Source: Thomasclavelia ramosa DSM 1402 (GTDB lineage Bacteria; Bacillota_I; Bacilli_A; Erysipelotrichales; Coprobacillaceae). From it: a stretch of 64,000 nucleotides of DNA. The stretch spans positions 2,790,001 to 2,854,000 of the forward strand of contig NZ_CP036346.1 of assembly GCF_014131695.1 (NCBI RefSeq), read 5' to 3'. Positions within the stretch are counted from its first letter, which is position 1. The number at the start of each line of letters is the position of its first letter. Position numbers and translations under genes: made by a program. The notes under the pieces were generated by a model. That model had not been told where the DNA came from and did not search any database. It saw only the letters and a list, made by a program, of their open reading frames with translations. Shown piece by piece: positions 1 through 8,489 of the stretch.

Positions 1-2509
1 TATTTAAATAATCGTTATAATAACCTGCCCCCGGCACCATATATAAAGTTCCATCAACCATATTAATTAAATCAAAACCTTGTTTATACATTTCATTGGG
101 GTTAGCCCAACTTGTATTCCAAATGTTCATTTGCACATTTTCAGAACGAACTGGTGTAGAACCTTTGCGCATTGATAAACTTCCCCACAAACGAACATCG
201 CGTCCTGTATCTTGAATAAATTTTAACATATCATCAGTATATTGACGGAAGTTTTCTGCGTACTTACCATCATATTCATCAGTACCTACATTAACTGTTG
301 TATTTTGATCAAAAACCGGATCATCACCATTCATATATTCATTAAAAATTGATTGAGTAAAAGCTAAACTCTCATCATACATACTATCTAGATCCAAATG
401 ATCCCAGTGACGTGCTACAGATTTATCTTTCATCGCTAAGTCTGGACGAACCTTCGTTAAAGCTAGAGAATGAGCTGGCGTATCAAATTCAGGAACAACC
501 GCTACCCCCATATCCCGACATTCTTGGATAAATGTCCGGAACTGATCTTTTGTATAAAAAACATCTTTGCTAGTTAGATCAGCTTGATTTAATCCACCAT
601 TACCACCCGCTTTTATATCTGATTCTAGTCTAAACCCAGAATAAGCATCAAAAGCATTATCACCATAATCTTCAACCCAAATATAGTTATCATTTAAATG
701 TACTTGGAAATCATTCATTTTATAATAAGCCATATTTTTTGCAATATCTTTTAATATATCTAATGAATATGGCATTCTTCCAACATCCAGCATGAATCCC
801 CGAACTTCATATTTAGGGTAATCACGAGTTTGCCCATTAGGGATCGTATTACTATTTTGCTTTAAAATTTGTAAAATTGATTGTGTTGCCCAGAAAGCCC
901 CTGTTTTGTCGACTGCTTCAACTTTAACACTATCTCCAACAGTCATTAAATAACCTTCTTCTTTTAACCCGGTATCACTACTTCCTAATGTAAAATAGAA
1001 ATCATGCGCCCCTGGTGTATTGGCATATACTACTTCAATTTCTTTACCAGTTTGTGCTTGATAATCAGCCTTAAATGTTTTAGCTAAATATGCTAAATCA
1101 TCTTTATAAGCTGGATTGATCACAATCCGAGAATCATCGCTAATTGTAAAGCTTCCTTCTGTTCCTACCCATTCAGCTAATTCTGGAACTACTTTAGGCT
1201 TAGCATTAATGCTGACATCAGGACTATTTTTTCCTGGAATCGTGACATTATATGCACCTGTGATCTTTTCTTGATCACCTTTTTTTACTTTATAATTTAC
1301 AGATACTATTGTATCCACAATTGGCTGATGAATCGTTAAATCACGATCTAAGATTTGTTCATAATCAGCACCAATAAACTCAATTTCAAATCCCTCGGGA
1401 ACTTGGGGCAAAGCCATCTTTGTATCTCCTTTAGCTACCGCTGGAATTACTAGATTATTAATTACATCATCAATCGTTACAATCTGTTCGCTATCTACCT
1501 GTTGTTTAACTGCATATGCTTCGAATTCATATAATGATACTGTAGGCCAATTAACACTCTTACCATCTCGATCTTCCGCTAGATTTTCAAAATCTGAAAC
1601 AACAACTCTTAAATAACGAGTATTAATCGTATTGTCAAAATTAATAATATCATCAAATTCTCTAGGTGCTTTAGTAAGTGTTTTTACATCTTCCCAGCTT
1701 GTCCCATTTTTTGACGATTGAATTTTGTACTTTGTTGCATTACGGCGTTCCCATTTCAAAGTGACTGAAGCAATATCTTTAGCAGTTCCAAAATCTAAAC
1801 TAATCCATTTATCATCATCATGATTAGCCGTACTTGCCCAACGTGTTTTCATATTTTCATCAACAACGTTAGCTGGGCCAAAACTAGTTGTTTCAGAACC
1901 ACTAGCTACAGCCGTTGCCCCAACAGCTAAATTTTCATAAGATTCCTCACCTAAAACTTCAAATTCATATAGCGATACAGAAGCCCAGCCAGCTGCCTCA
2001 GTATCATCATAATTATCTACTGTTAATTTAACATAACGTGCACTCACACTATTTTCTAATGTTACTGTTGTAGTTAACGAAGTGATATTGCTATCATCTG
2101 GTTTAGTATATACTGGTGTATATTCATTATTATCATTAGAAATACTAATATTAAAACCTTTAATATTTTTTCTTTCCCATTCAATTTTAAATTCACTAAA
2201 CGCTTTTTCTTCCTTTAAATCAATGGTTAAAACCATCGGTGTTGTTCCCATATTCGTTGACCAGCGTGACTGATCAGGTTTAGCAGCATCGCGATTTACG
2301 ATTCCATCAATTGCTTTATCTGGCCCCCAATAACTTGTCTCGCTATTGTTTGCCGTTGCTGTCCCATTCAACGCATGATTGACTTTAGTTACAATATCAC
2401 GAGGTTTTACATCATCAGTTGCAAAAACCATACTTGGCGCCAATGTACTAAATGCCATTGATAGTGTAATTGCTGAAGTCACTAGTTTTTTTACTTTCGT
2501 TTTCTCCAT
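1..2509 (-). CDS. Secreted GH20 beta-N-acetylhexosaminidase with two discoidin domains (3' end outside window)
   Basis: An open frame of 836 codons runs from an ATG at 2509 off the left edge with no stop, so the C-terminus is missing. The start is preceded by a GAGGAG ribosome-binding site. Residues 1-31 form a signal peptide ending near VFA. Two F5/8-type C (discoidin, CBM32-like) domains follow at roughly 45-185 and 190-330, each ending in a strand like VSLYEFE. A GH20b-like domain lies at about 430-550, then the GH20 barrel. The catalytic Asp-Glu pair of GH20 is D744-E745 in VGTDEYDGKY. GH20 enzymes remove terminal GlcNAc or GalNAc by substrate-assisted catalysis, and the discoidin modules suggest binding to host or complex glycans outside the cell. 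Expression is probably controlled by the RAT antiterminator upstream. Exact substrate is unknown. Confidence 0.9.
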   Translation of the reverse strand, partial: MEKTKVKKLVTSAITLSMAFSTLAPSMVFATDDVKPRDIVTKVNHALNGTATANNSETSYWGPDKAIDGIVNRDAAKPDQSRWSTNMGTTPMVLTIDLKEEKAFSEFKIEWERKNIKGFNISISNDNNEYTPVYTKPDDSNITSLTTTVTLENSVSARYVKLTVDNYDDTEAAGWASVSLYEFEVLGEESYENLAVGATAVASGSETTSFGPANVVDENMKTRWASTANHDDDKWISLDFGTAKDIASVTLKWERRNATKYKIQSSKNGTSWEDVKTLTKAPREFDDIINFDNTINTRYLRVVVSDFENLAEDRDGKSVNWPTVSLYEFEAYAVKQQVDSEQIVTIDDVINNLVIPAVAKGDTKMALPQVPEGFEIEFIGADYEQILDRDLTIHQPIVDTIVSVNYKVKKGDQEKITGAYNVTIPGKNSPDVSINAKPKVVPELAEWVGTEGSFTISDDSRIVINPAYKDDLAYLAKTFKADYQAQTGKEIEVVYANTPGAHDFYFTLGSSDTGLKEEGYLMTVGDSVKVEAVDKTGAFWATQSILQILKQNSNTIPNGQTRDYPKYEVRGFMLDVGRMPYSLDILKDIAKNMAYYKMNDFQVHLNDNYIWVEDYGDNAFDAYSGFRLESDIKAGGNGGLNQADLTSKDVFYTKDQFRTFIQECRDMGVAVVPEFDTPAHSLALTKVRPDLAMKDKSVARHWDHLDLDSMYDESLAFTQSIFNEYMNGDDPVFDQNTTVNVGTDEYDGKYAENFRQYTDDMLKFIQDTGRDVRLWGSLSMRKGSTPVRSENVQMNIWNTSWANPNEMYKQGFDLINMVDGTLYMVPGAGYYNDYLN

Positions 2510-2546
2510 ACCCGTTTCTCCTCATTTTCCCGTATCATTACTAAAT

Positions 2547-2598
2547 AAAAACAAAAGACCAAAAATCAACAGTAAAAAACTGTATGATTCTTGGTCTT
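2547..2598 (-). terminator. Leader terminator overlapping the RAT
   Basis: On the minus strand AAGACCAAGAATCA can pair with TGATTTTTGGTCTT across an AT-rich loop and is followed by a T-rich run. It lies between promoter and start codon of the GH20 gene, as expected for an attenuator released by a bound antiterminator. Confidence 0.75.
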
Positions 2599-2619
2599 GC
2601 CTACTTAAAGTAACAATCC
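2593..2619 (-). promoter_or_regulatory. RAT antiterminator (BglG/LicT family) in GH20 leader
   Basis: On the minus strand the leader contains GGATTGTTAC, a short apical part, then AGGCAAGACC. This is the ribonucleic antiterminator signature bound by BglG/SacY/LicT proteins. Its 3' end (AAGACCAA) is also the left arm of a downstream terminator, so the two structures exclude each other. A second copy lies at 32993-33021 before the other GH20 gene. The antiterminator protein itself is not in this window. Confidence 0.88.
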
Positions 2620-2631
2620 TATTTCTATTTT

Positions 2632-2659
2632 AGTATACCACTTTATAAGTCCACGTCAA
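2632..2659 (-). promoter_or_regulatory. Sigma-A promoter of the first GH20 gene
   Basis: Minus-strand TTGACG (2659-2654), a 16-base spacer and TATACT (2637-2632) with an upstream TGG that extends the -10. It lies just upstream of the RAT, so the leader is transcribed from here. Confidence 0.8.
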
Positions 2660-2731
2660 CTATTTTTCAGTAAATTTAGTCGCAATAATCGACATTTTTA
2701 AGTAAAATAAATTATTTGTTTTACTTACTCA

Positions 2732-2765
2732 TAAAAAAAGATTTGTAGATAAATTCTACAAATCT
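2732..2765 (-). terminator. Terminator after nusG
   Basis: An 11-bp perfect stem (AGATTTGTAGA with TCTACAAATCT, loop of 5) followed by seven T on the minus strand. It begins inside the last codons of nusG and ends the rpmG-secE-nusG transcript. Confidence 0.9.
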
Positions 2766-3313
2766 GCTTTTTCTAATTGTACTAATTCAATTTCCATTGG
2801 TGTTAAGTTGCCTAAGAAGTCCACTAATACTTTAGCAGTTTCTTTTTCTAAATCAATTGATTCAACCTTACCACTTTTACCAGCAAATGGTCCAGAGATG
2901 ACATTAACTTCATCACCTGCAGCATAATCAACCTCAATACTTGATGTACTTAATCCCATTTTCTTTAAAATTGGATCTAACTCACTTTTTTGTAATGGGA
3001 AAGGTTTTGCTCCACCACCTGATGATCCAATAAATCCTGTAACCCCAGAAGTATTACGGACAACATACCATGCTTCATCAGTCATGATCATCTCAACTAA
3101 TACATAACCTGGGAACATGTTTTTAGTCTTATTGATTTTCTTACCATCTTTAATTTCAGTTTCAACATGTTCAGGAATAACAATTTGAAATAGGATATCT
3201 TGTAATCCCATTGATTCAACACGTTTTTCCAAGTTTTCTTTTACTTTATTTTCATGACCAGAGTATGTATTAACAACATACCATTGTCTTCCTTCATCAT
3301 TCATTCCTGTCAT
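2756..3313 (-). CDS. nusG: Transcription termination/antitermination factor NusG
   Basis: A 185-residue protein of usual NusG length. The N-terminal NGN domain begins WYVVNTYSGHE (about 11-21) and contains MFPGYVLVEM. The C-terminal KOW motif is at about 130-160 (GDEVNVISGPFAGKSGKVESI). NusG binds the RNA polymerase clamp and modulates pausing and termination. It lies 1 base downstream of secE, the classic secE-nusG pair, and a strong terminator follows. Identification is secure. Confidence 0.97.
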   Translation of the reverse strand: MTGMNDEGRQWYVVNTYSGHENKVKENLEKRVESMGLQDILFQIVIPEHVETEIKDGKKINKTKNMFPGYVLVEMIMTDEAWYVVRNTSGVTGFIGSSGGGAKPFPLQKSELDPILKKMGLSTSSIEVDYAAGDEVNVISGPFAGKSGKVESIDLEKETAKVLVDFLGNLTPMEIELVQLEKADL

Positions 3314-3314
3314 T

Positions 3315-3503
3315 TTAGTTCATCCCCAATGTCTTTAAAATAAATGCAATAATTGCGTCACCGGCAAAGAAATATAACCCCATTACAAAGCAAAATAGTA
3401 GTACTATTGCTGAATTTTGAGCTAGTTCTTTTTTTGATAACCAACTGACATTTTTAATTTCTTTTCTAATCCCTTTTAAACTAAACCAATCGCGAAATTT
3501 CAC
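3315..3503 (-). CDS. secE: Preprotein translocase subunit SecE
   Basis: A 62-residue SecE of the short single-span type. The amphipathic segment is WFSLKGIRKEIKNVSW, followed by one membrane helix at about 30-58. It stabilises SecY in the SecYEG channel. The start is GTG at 3503, chosen because a GGAGG at 3515-3511 lies seven bases upstream and overlaps the rpmG stop. It sits between rpmG and nusG, as in many Firmicutes. Confidence 0.93.
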   Translation of the reverse strand: MKFRDWFSLKGIRKEIKNVSWLSKKELAQNSAIVLLFCFVMGLYFFAGDAIIAFILKTLGMN

Positions 3504-3514
3504 ACTTAGTCCTC

Positions 3515-3664
3515 CTATTTCGTTTCCTTATGCAAGGTATGCTTCCCGCATTTTTTACAGTATTTGTTTAATTCCAGTCTTTCTACATTTACACGTTTGT
3601 TTTTTGTAATGGTGTAGTTCCGTGACAAACACTCACTACACACTAAAATAACTTTTTGTTTCAT
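3515..3664 (-). CDS. rpmG: Ribosomal protein bL33 (zinc-binding form)
   Basis: A 49-codon ORF starting with ATG at 3664 and ending with TAG. The protein begins [18 protein letters not shown] and carries two Cys pairs, C9-x2-C12 and C36-x2-C39, so this is the zinc-binding (C+) form of L33. It is a large-subunit ribosomal protein. Position between the sigH-like gene and secE matches Bacillus order. A short coding gene of this size is easily missed by gene callers. Confidence 0.95.
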   Translation of the reverse strand: MKQKVILVCSECLSRNYTITKNKRVNVERLELNKYCKKCGKHTLHKETK

Positions 3665-3712
3665 ATAATCAGCTCATTTCTACGCTATTATAATTTATCA
3701 TAAATATACAGA

Positions 3713-4318
3713 CTAGTCAAATAGATTTGAATTTTCCATCTTTTTTTGAATCCGATAATTAGCATTATAGATACTTCTAATGTCTTTATTAAGCTTCAAA
3801 GCAATATCCTGGTCTTTAAAACCACACTTATGATAAGCAATTACCGTTTGTTCCCAAGCCGAGCAAACATTTAAAATATACGCATCAACCCTCTTTTGTT
3901 GTTCTTGATCAATTAATAGTAGATCTGGACTCTTATTATCAGCGATTGCATCTACATATCTGATTCGCTCATCATCACTACAATAATCATCCAAAGAAAA
4001 TAAAGTTTGCCGTTCCCTAACTACTTTACCTTGGTTTTTGACAATTAAAGAACTAATCGTATTTTGGATCACCATTGAAATAAAACTTCTAACCTGCATG
4101 CCACGATCAGGACGATAATTATCCAAAGCCAATAAACAACGAATAATTACTACTTGAAGATAATCTTTATAATCACTCTGATATGATGTCATCGTATAAC
4201 AATACGCCGGCATCATCATCTTAATTTGCCAGTAGCAATATTCAATCAAAAGTGCCTGTGCAATCGGACACCCCTGACGATATAAATAATACAATTCTTC
4301 GATTTCGTAACCATTCAT
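3713..4318 (-). CDS. SigH-like sigma-70 family factor
   Basis: A 201-residue protein with features of a small sigma-70 factor. A region-2-like helical stretch is at about 45-115 (DNYRPDRGMQVRSFISMVIQNTISS). A C-terminal helix-turn-helix-like segment is at about 165-195 (FKDQDIALKLNKDIRSIYNANYRIQKKM). Its place between rlmB and rpmG is that of sigH in Bacillus and Clostridium, whose product starts the switch to sporulation. Sequence divergence from SigH looks high, so orthology rests mainly on synteny. The PIN-domain gene yacP, usual between rlmB and sigH, is absent; only 16 bases separate the two genes. Confidence 0.75.
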   Translation of the reverse strand: MNGYEIEELYYLYRQGCPIAQALLIEYCYWQIKMMMPAYCYTMTSYQSDYKDYLQVVIIRCLLALDNYRPDRGMQVRSFISMVIQNTISSLIVKNQGKVVRERQTLFSLDDYCSDDERIRYVDAIADNKSPDLLLIDQEQQKRVDAYILNVCSAWEQTVIAYHKCGFKDQDIALKLNKDIRSIYNANYRIQKKMENSNLFD

Positions 4319-4334
4319 GGTTACCTCCTTCCTA

Positions 4335-5060
4335 CTATAAAGGATTACGAGAATTATATACCTGATATAAAATCACTGCTGTTGCCACAGAAGCATTTAA
4401 CGAATTAATATGCCCTACCATGGGCAAGACAACATTGATATCACAACTTTTTTTAACTAGTCTTGATATTCCAAAACCTTCTGAACCGATTACTATTACC
4501 AAAGGCATATTATAATCAACCTGACGATAATCTTGGGATTTATCTAAATCACAGCCAACAACCCAAAAAGAACGCTTTTTTAAATCCTCTAATGTTCTAG
4601 TCAAATTTGTAACTTGAGCAACCTTAACATGATCAATAGCACCTGTTGAAACCTTTGCAACCGTCCCATTTAAACCAACACTACGATTTTTCCCAATGAT
4701 AACACCATCAACCCCAATAGCATCACAAGTTCTTAAAATTGCTCCTAGATTATGTGGATCTTCTAACCCGTCAAGCATTAATAATAGTGGCTGTTTACCA
4801 TCAGGAATAGTATTGATGATCTCATCAATACTATAATAGCGATATTCTTCAATTTCCGCCATCACTCCCTGATGACTAACATTTCCAAGTTTCTTGATAA
4901 ATTCAGACTTATCAACAATCTTGAATGGAATTTTTTTTCTTTTACATTGCTCAATTATGCCATTATCTTTAGCATTGTTTTGGACATACACAGTATATAC
5001 ACTCTTATCTCCCTTTAAAGCTTCTAATATTGTGTTTTTACCATATATATATTGTTTCAT
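4335..5060 (-). CDS. rlmB: 23S rRNA (guanosine-2'-O-)-methyltransferase RlmB / TrmH family
   Basis: A SpoU/TrmH-type SPOUT methyltransferase of 241 residues. The N-terminal substrate-binding domain (YIYGKNTILEAL) precedes the knotted catalytic domain with motif 1 DPHNLGAILRTCDA, motif 2 VIGSEGFGIS and motif 3 NSLNASVATAVILY. RlmB methylates a ribose in 23S rRNA. The start ATG at 5060 is chosen because an AGGTGA lies five bases upstream; a GTG three codons earlier lacks such a site. It is co-transcribed with mrnC and cysS. Confidence 0.92.
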   Translation of the reverse strand: MKQYIYGKNTILEALKGDKSVYTVYVQNNAKDNGIIEQCKRKKIPFKIVDKSEFIKKLGNVSHQGVMAEIEEYRYYSIDEIINTIPDGKQPLLLMLDGLEDPHNLGAILRTCDAIGVDGVIIGKNRSVGLNGTVAKVSTGAIDHVKVAQVTNLTRTLEDLKKRSFWVVGCDLDKSQDYRQVDYNMPLVIVIGSEGFGISRLVKKSCDINVVLPMVGHINSLNASVATAVILYQVYNSRNPL

Positions 5061-5097
5061 ATTTTTCACCTAATTTCGTCTCAAATTTATCTCGATT

Positions 5098-5475
5098 TTA
5101 TTTATTATTAATATATTGTTTATACCGCTCAAAGATCACTTTAATTCGATCAAAGTTTTCTTCTAAGTATAAAGTCCCAATGACTGCTTCAAATCCTGTT
5201 GAATGCATATGATCAAGACTTTCATTTTTACTCCCTTTGGTATTGCGTCCCCGTTTATAAGTTCCAACTTCATCAGCACTAAAAAATTCTTCATCCAGCA
5301 TATCATGCATAAATGCAGCATGTGAGCTTGCCGATACATATTTTACTGCTTCACGCTGAAGATCGTTCGGTTTAACAAAACCACTTTCTTTAACTAAATA
5401 ATCACGTACTAGCACCTCAAAAATACTGTCACCCAGATAAGCTAATACACTTGCATTGATTAATTCCGGGCGCAT
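5098..5475 (-). CDS. mrnC: Mini-ribonuclease III
   Basis: A 125-residue RNase III catalytic domain without the dsRNA-binding domain, as in MrnC of Bacillus. The signature is LAYLGDSIFEVLVRDYLV near the N-terminus, with the second metal-binding motif in FEAVIGTLYLEE. Mini-III trims 23S rRNA ends. The ATG overlaps the cysS stop codon by one base (TAATG), showing translational coupling, and cysS-mrnC-rlmB order is conserved in Firmicutes. Confidence 0.93.
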   Translation of the reverse strand: MRPELINASVLAYLGDSIFEVLVRDYLVKESGFVKPNDLQREAVKYVSASSHAAFMHDMLDEEFFSADEVGTYKRGRNTKGSKNESLDHMHSTGFEAVIGTLYLEENFDRIKVIFERYKQYINNK

Positions 5476-6812
5476 TAAATGATCCCCTTTTCAATTAATT
5501 GAGTTCTTAATTTGTCAGCAGTTTCAAAATCCTTATTTTGTTTAGCTTCAAGCCATGCTTGATATATCTCTAGTTCCGCTGCATTTAATTTACGCGGTTC
5601 AAAAACAAAGCCAATCACTGCAGTCATTTTTAATAGTGTTTGATATTCAATTGCTATAGCTTTATCATTCTTTTCTTTTTGACGGAAAGCCAGATTCAAT
5701 TTTTTTACTTGATCAAGAATTTTAGTTAAAGCCAGCGATGTATTTAAATCATCTTCTAAAGCTCCAACCATCCCATCAACTGCCGCTTTATTATAATTTT
5801 CATTAGCGATATGATTAACTTGTAAATACAAAGAAACTGATTTGATTACATTATCAACTTTAGCAACTTCTTTTTTCACGCTATTCAAAACTTCTTCCGT
5901 TAAATTTAATGGATTACGATAATGACTTGATAACATAAACCATTTAACTACATTACAGCCCAATTCAGCAACCATATCTTTTGCCCAAATAACATTTCCT
6001 AGGGATTTAGACATTTTTTGATTATCAATATTGATCATTTGGTTATGCATCCAAGTATGTGCAATCGGATGATGATGACAAGCCATTGATTGAGCAATTT
6101 CATTTTCATGATGTGGGAATTTCAAATCCTGTCCCCCACCGTGAATATCAATCTTACCACCTTCAAAAATATCGTTGATCATAACTACACATTCAGTATG
6201 CCAGCCAGGACGTCCTTTTGACCATGGACTATCAAAGCGAATACCCTCATCCGTCTTTTTCCATAATGCAAAATCAGTTGATTCTTCTTTTTTATCATTT
6301 TCATCGATTCGTTCACTCGCTCCAGCTACTAAATCTTCGATTTTGATCCCTGATAATTGTCCATACTCATCAATTTTAGATACTCTAAAATAAACATCCC
6401 CGTCAACCTCATAAGCATAACCACTCTTAACTAAATTATCAATAAATTTTATGATTGCATCCATCGTATTCGTAACTCTAGGTGCATAAGTTGGGAATAA
6501 TAAATTCAAATTCCGACGAACATCTTCATAAGCAGCAATATATTTATCAGTAAGTTCTTTTTCAGTTATTCCTTCTGCCTTAGCCGCCTTAATGATTTTA
6601 TCATCAACATCAGTAAAGTTTGATACAAAAGTCACTTTATATCCTAAATACTCAAATGTTCTTCTAAGTACATCAAAGACGATCATCGGGCGAGTATTAC
6701 CAATGTGAACATAATTATAAACCGTTGGCCCACATACATAAATACTTACTTCACCTTCGCGAAGCGGTTTAAATTCTTCCTTCTTATTTGTAAGGGTGTT
6801 AAATATTTTCAT
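5475..6812 (-). CDS. cysS: Cysteinyl-tRNA synthetase
   Basis: A class I aminoacyl-tRNA synthetase of 445 residues. The HIGH signature is HIGN, the zinc/Cys-binding motif includes CGPTVYNYVHIGNTRP and GWHTECVVM, and the KMSKS loop is present as KMSKS. The C-terminal DALR domain ends with ADKLRTQLIEKGI. The start is taken at 6812, five bases after GGAGG; the ATG four codons earlier overlaps that site. The gene lies behind a T-box leader with a UGC specifier, so it is induced when tRNA-Cys is uncharged. Confidence 0.96.
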   Translation of the reverse strand: MKIFNTLTNKKEEFKPLREGEVSIYVCGPTVYNYVHIGNTRPMIVFDVLRRTFEYLGYKVTFVSNFTDVDDKIIKAAKAEGITEKELTDKYIAAYEDVRRNLNLLFPTYAPRVTNTMDAIIKFIDNLVKSGYAYEVDGDVYFRVSKIDEYGQLSGIKIEDLVAGASERIDENDKKEESTDFALWKKTDEGIRFDSPWSKGRPGWHTECVVMINDIFEGGKIDIHGGGQDLKFPHHENEIAQSMACHHHPIAHTWMHNQMINIDNQKMSKSLGNVIWAKDMVAELGCNVVKWFMLSSHYRNPLNLTEEVLNSVKKEVAKVDNVIKSVSLYLQVNHIANENYNKAAVDGMVGALEDDLNTSLALTKILDQVKKLNLAFRQKEKNDKAIAIEYQTLLKMTAVIGFVFEPRKLNAAELEIYQAWLEAKQNKDFETADKLRTQLIEKGII

Positions 6813-6826
6813 CATTACCTCCATAA

Positions 6827-7014
6827 ATAAAAAAGCATATTACTATCAGGACACCATTGTGTTCTTCCACCCGATAATAGATGCTTTAAGATTACTATTA
6901 ACGCTAGTTCACGTTCTTTCTTTTCAAAAGACTCAGATAAGGGCAGTTCAATTATTTCCATTTAGCCGTTTCCACCATCAGGCTATCTCTATTAACTTCT
7001 AATAATCTACTTCG
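6827..7014 (-). ncRNA. T-box riboswitch (tRNA-Cys) upstream of cysS
   Basis: The 190-base leader has T-box parts in order on the minus strand: a long Stem I with an AGAGA element near 6991, a specifier-like UGC (Cys) at 6945-6943 inside GAACUGCC, a GGGUGGA antiterminator motif at 6872-6866, and a terminator formed by AAAGCATCTATTATCGGG and CCTGATAGTAATATGCTTT with a T run. The UGGA bulge (6869-6866) complements UCCA, which fits the U73 discriminator of bacterial tRNA-Cys. Uncharged tRNA-Cys would stabilise the antiterminator. Confidence 0.88.
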
Positions 7015-7070
7015 TTTACCTATAATTTAAATATATGTTTATCTTAACAAAATCATTCATGAAATACAAC

Positions 7071-7592
7071 TTATTTACCTGTTGCCATAGAAAAACTCTG
7101 CAAATATACTGTCATATCTTTATCGTTATCCTCAAAATCATCTTTAGCAGCACGATATCCATAAATATAAGTATTATCATCACTAAAGTAAACTATCTCT
7201 TTGGCTCTAATTCCAGTATCACTATGAACAAATACATATTGATAAACATCAAGACCACTGTCTAAAACCGGTTTGGATACCTCAATCTCCGAAGCACCAC
7301 TTTGCTCAATTTCACCAGTATATAATTCATCTTTATCTTCAACAACATTATCAGTTTCATCTTTAATTACTTTAAAATACAATGTGTTGTTGTCCTTAGA
7401 GAATTCTACTGTATCTGTATCAGTTGCATTTGCAGTAATCTCATAATTACTTGGATAATAAAAACTAACTCCATCATCAGTACTATACTTAGTTCCACTT
7501 TTTTCTAAGTTAACATCTTTATCCCGCGCGCCACAAGCTGTCACAAGACACAAGCATAAAGTTGTAACAAGTATTTTCATTATTTTTTTCAT
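7071..7592 (-). CDS. Small lipoprotein of unknown function
   Basis: A 173-residue exported protein. A lipoprotein signal (MKKIMKILVTTLCLCLVTAC) ends at a lipobox VTAC, so Cys20 would be lipidated and membrane-anchored. The mature part is a small beta-rich domain rich in Asp and Thr, recalling PsbP/DUF-type lipoproteins (SYYYPSNYE-like segment DGVSFYYPSNYEI). The start at 7592 follows a GAGGAG site; a longer frame upstream would put 14 polar residues before the signal peptide. No family is claimed. Confidence 0.7.
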   Translation of the reverse strand: MKKIMKILVTTLCLCLVTACGARDKDVNLEKSGTKYSTDDGVSFYYPSNYEITANATDTDTVEFSKDNNTLYFKVIKDETDNVVEDKDELYTGEIEQSGASEIEVSKPVLDSGLDVYQYVFVHSDTGIRAKEIVYFSDDNTYIYGYRAAKDDFEDNDKDMTVYLQSFSMATGK

Positions 7593-7666
7593 TACAACCA
7601 CTCCTCTACTATCCCATTTTACACAACTCTCCAACCGATTACAACCTTATTTAGCCCACAATTATT

Positions 7667-8446
7667 TTATAATAAGCCAAAATATCGTAAAGCCGACACA
7701 ATCCCATCATTGTCGACATTATCTGTTATGTAATCACACACTGCCTTTGTTTCTGCACAGCCATTTTCCATACAAATTCCCGTACCAACAAACTGGAGCA
7801 TATCTATATCATTATGTCCATCACCAAAAGCCATCGTTTCCTCAACCTTGATTTTATAATGATCCAAGATAGCACTGATTCCTTCTTGCTTCCCACCTTG
7901 CTTGGGAATAATATCATAAGCTCCATCATGCCACTGAGTATATTTGCAATGTTGCGTTAAAGCTACCAGTTCTTCTATCTCCTCTTTTGTTACAAAAGGA
8001 TCGATTTGATAAACATCATTAATCAAGGCTCGTGAAACATCTTTTTTCGGTGGTAATGAGGTATTGATTGCCGTCTGTGCAGCAACAACCAGATCATTAA
8101 TTAAATTAATATACAAATCATCTCCTTCAACAAAACTACAAGCCAACTGATGTTTAGTTACATGATCAACGATTCTTTCTACATCTTTAGAATTAATGGG
8201 ATTTTTATAAATAACCCCTTCCTGATTAAAACAATACCCTCCGTTCAATGTTAGATAACCATCAAATGTAAATTGAGCATTTATCCCTAACTCATCTAAT
8301 TCTAAATAGTGACGTCCACTTGCAATAAATAATTTGATTCCCTTTTCTTGAAGCTGTTTTAAAGCTGCTATTACACCCTCACTAAGCACTGATCTGCTTT
8401 TAGAAATCAATGTTCCATCTACATCAAAAAAAATTGCTTTTATCAT
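7667..8446 (-). CDS. HAD-superfamily Cof-type phosphatase
   Basis: A 259-residue Cof/YbjI-type HAD hydrolase. Motif I is FFDVDGTL (catalytic Asp pair, residues 8 and 10), motif II is FIASGR, and motif IV is FGDGHNDIDML. The C2B cap sits between motifs II and III. Enzymes of this group dephosphorylate sugar phosphates, FMN or PLP; the substrate cannot be told from sequence. A GGAGAAGG site precedes the ATG. It follows glgA on the same strand but a hairpin separates them. Confidence 0.85.
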   Translation of the reverse strand: MIKAIFFDVDGTLISKSRSVLSEGVIAALKQLQEKGIKLFIASGRHYLELDELGINAQFTFDGYLTLNGGYCFNQEGVIYKNPINSKDVERIVDHVTKHQLACSFVEGDDLYINLINDLVVAAQTAINTSLPPKKDVSRALINDVYQIDPFVTKEEIEELVALTQHCKYTQWHDGAYDIIPKQGGKQEGISAILDHYKIKVEETMAFGDGHNDIDMLQFVGTGICMENGCAETKAVCDYITDNVDNDGIVSALRYFGLL

Positions 8447-8465
8447 ACCTTCTCCTTTGGAAAGG

Positions 8466-8489
8466 AAAAGACAGATTGCTCTGTCTTTT
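8466..8489 (-). terminator. Hairpin after glgA
   Basis: A 10-bp perfect stem AAAAGACAGA/TCTGTCTTTT with a four-base loop, overlapping the glgA stop codon. The stem itself supplies the T run, so it is probably a terminator of glgC-glgD-glgA, perhaps leaky into the HAD gene. Confidence 0.7.

Noticed and set aside
2082-2633. Plus-strand ORFs over the GH20 gene
   Set aside because: They are shadows of the minus-strand coding frame and lack ribosome-binding sites.
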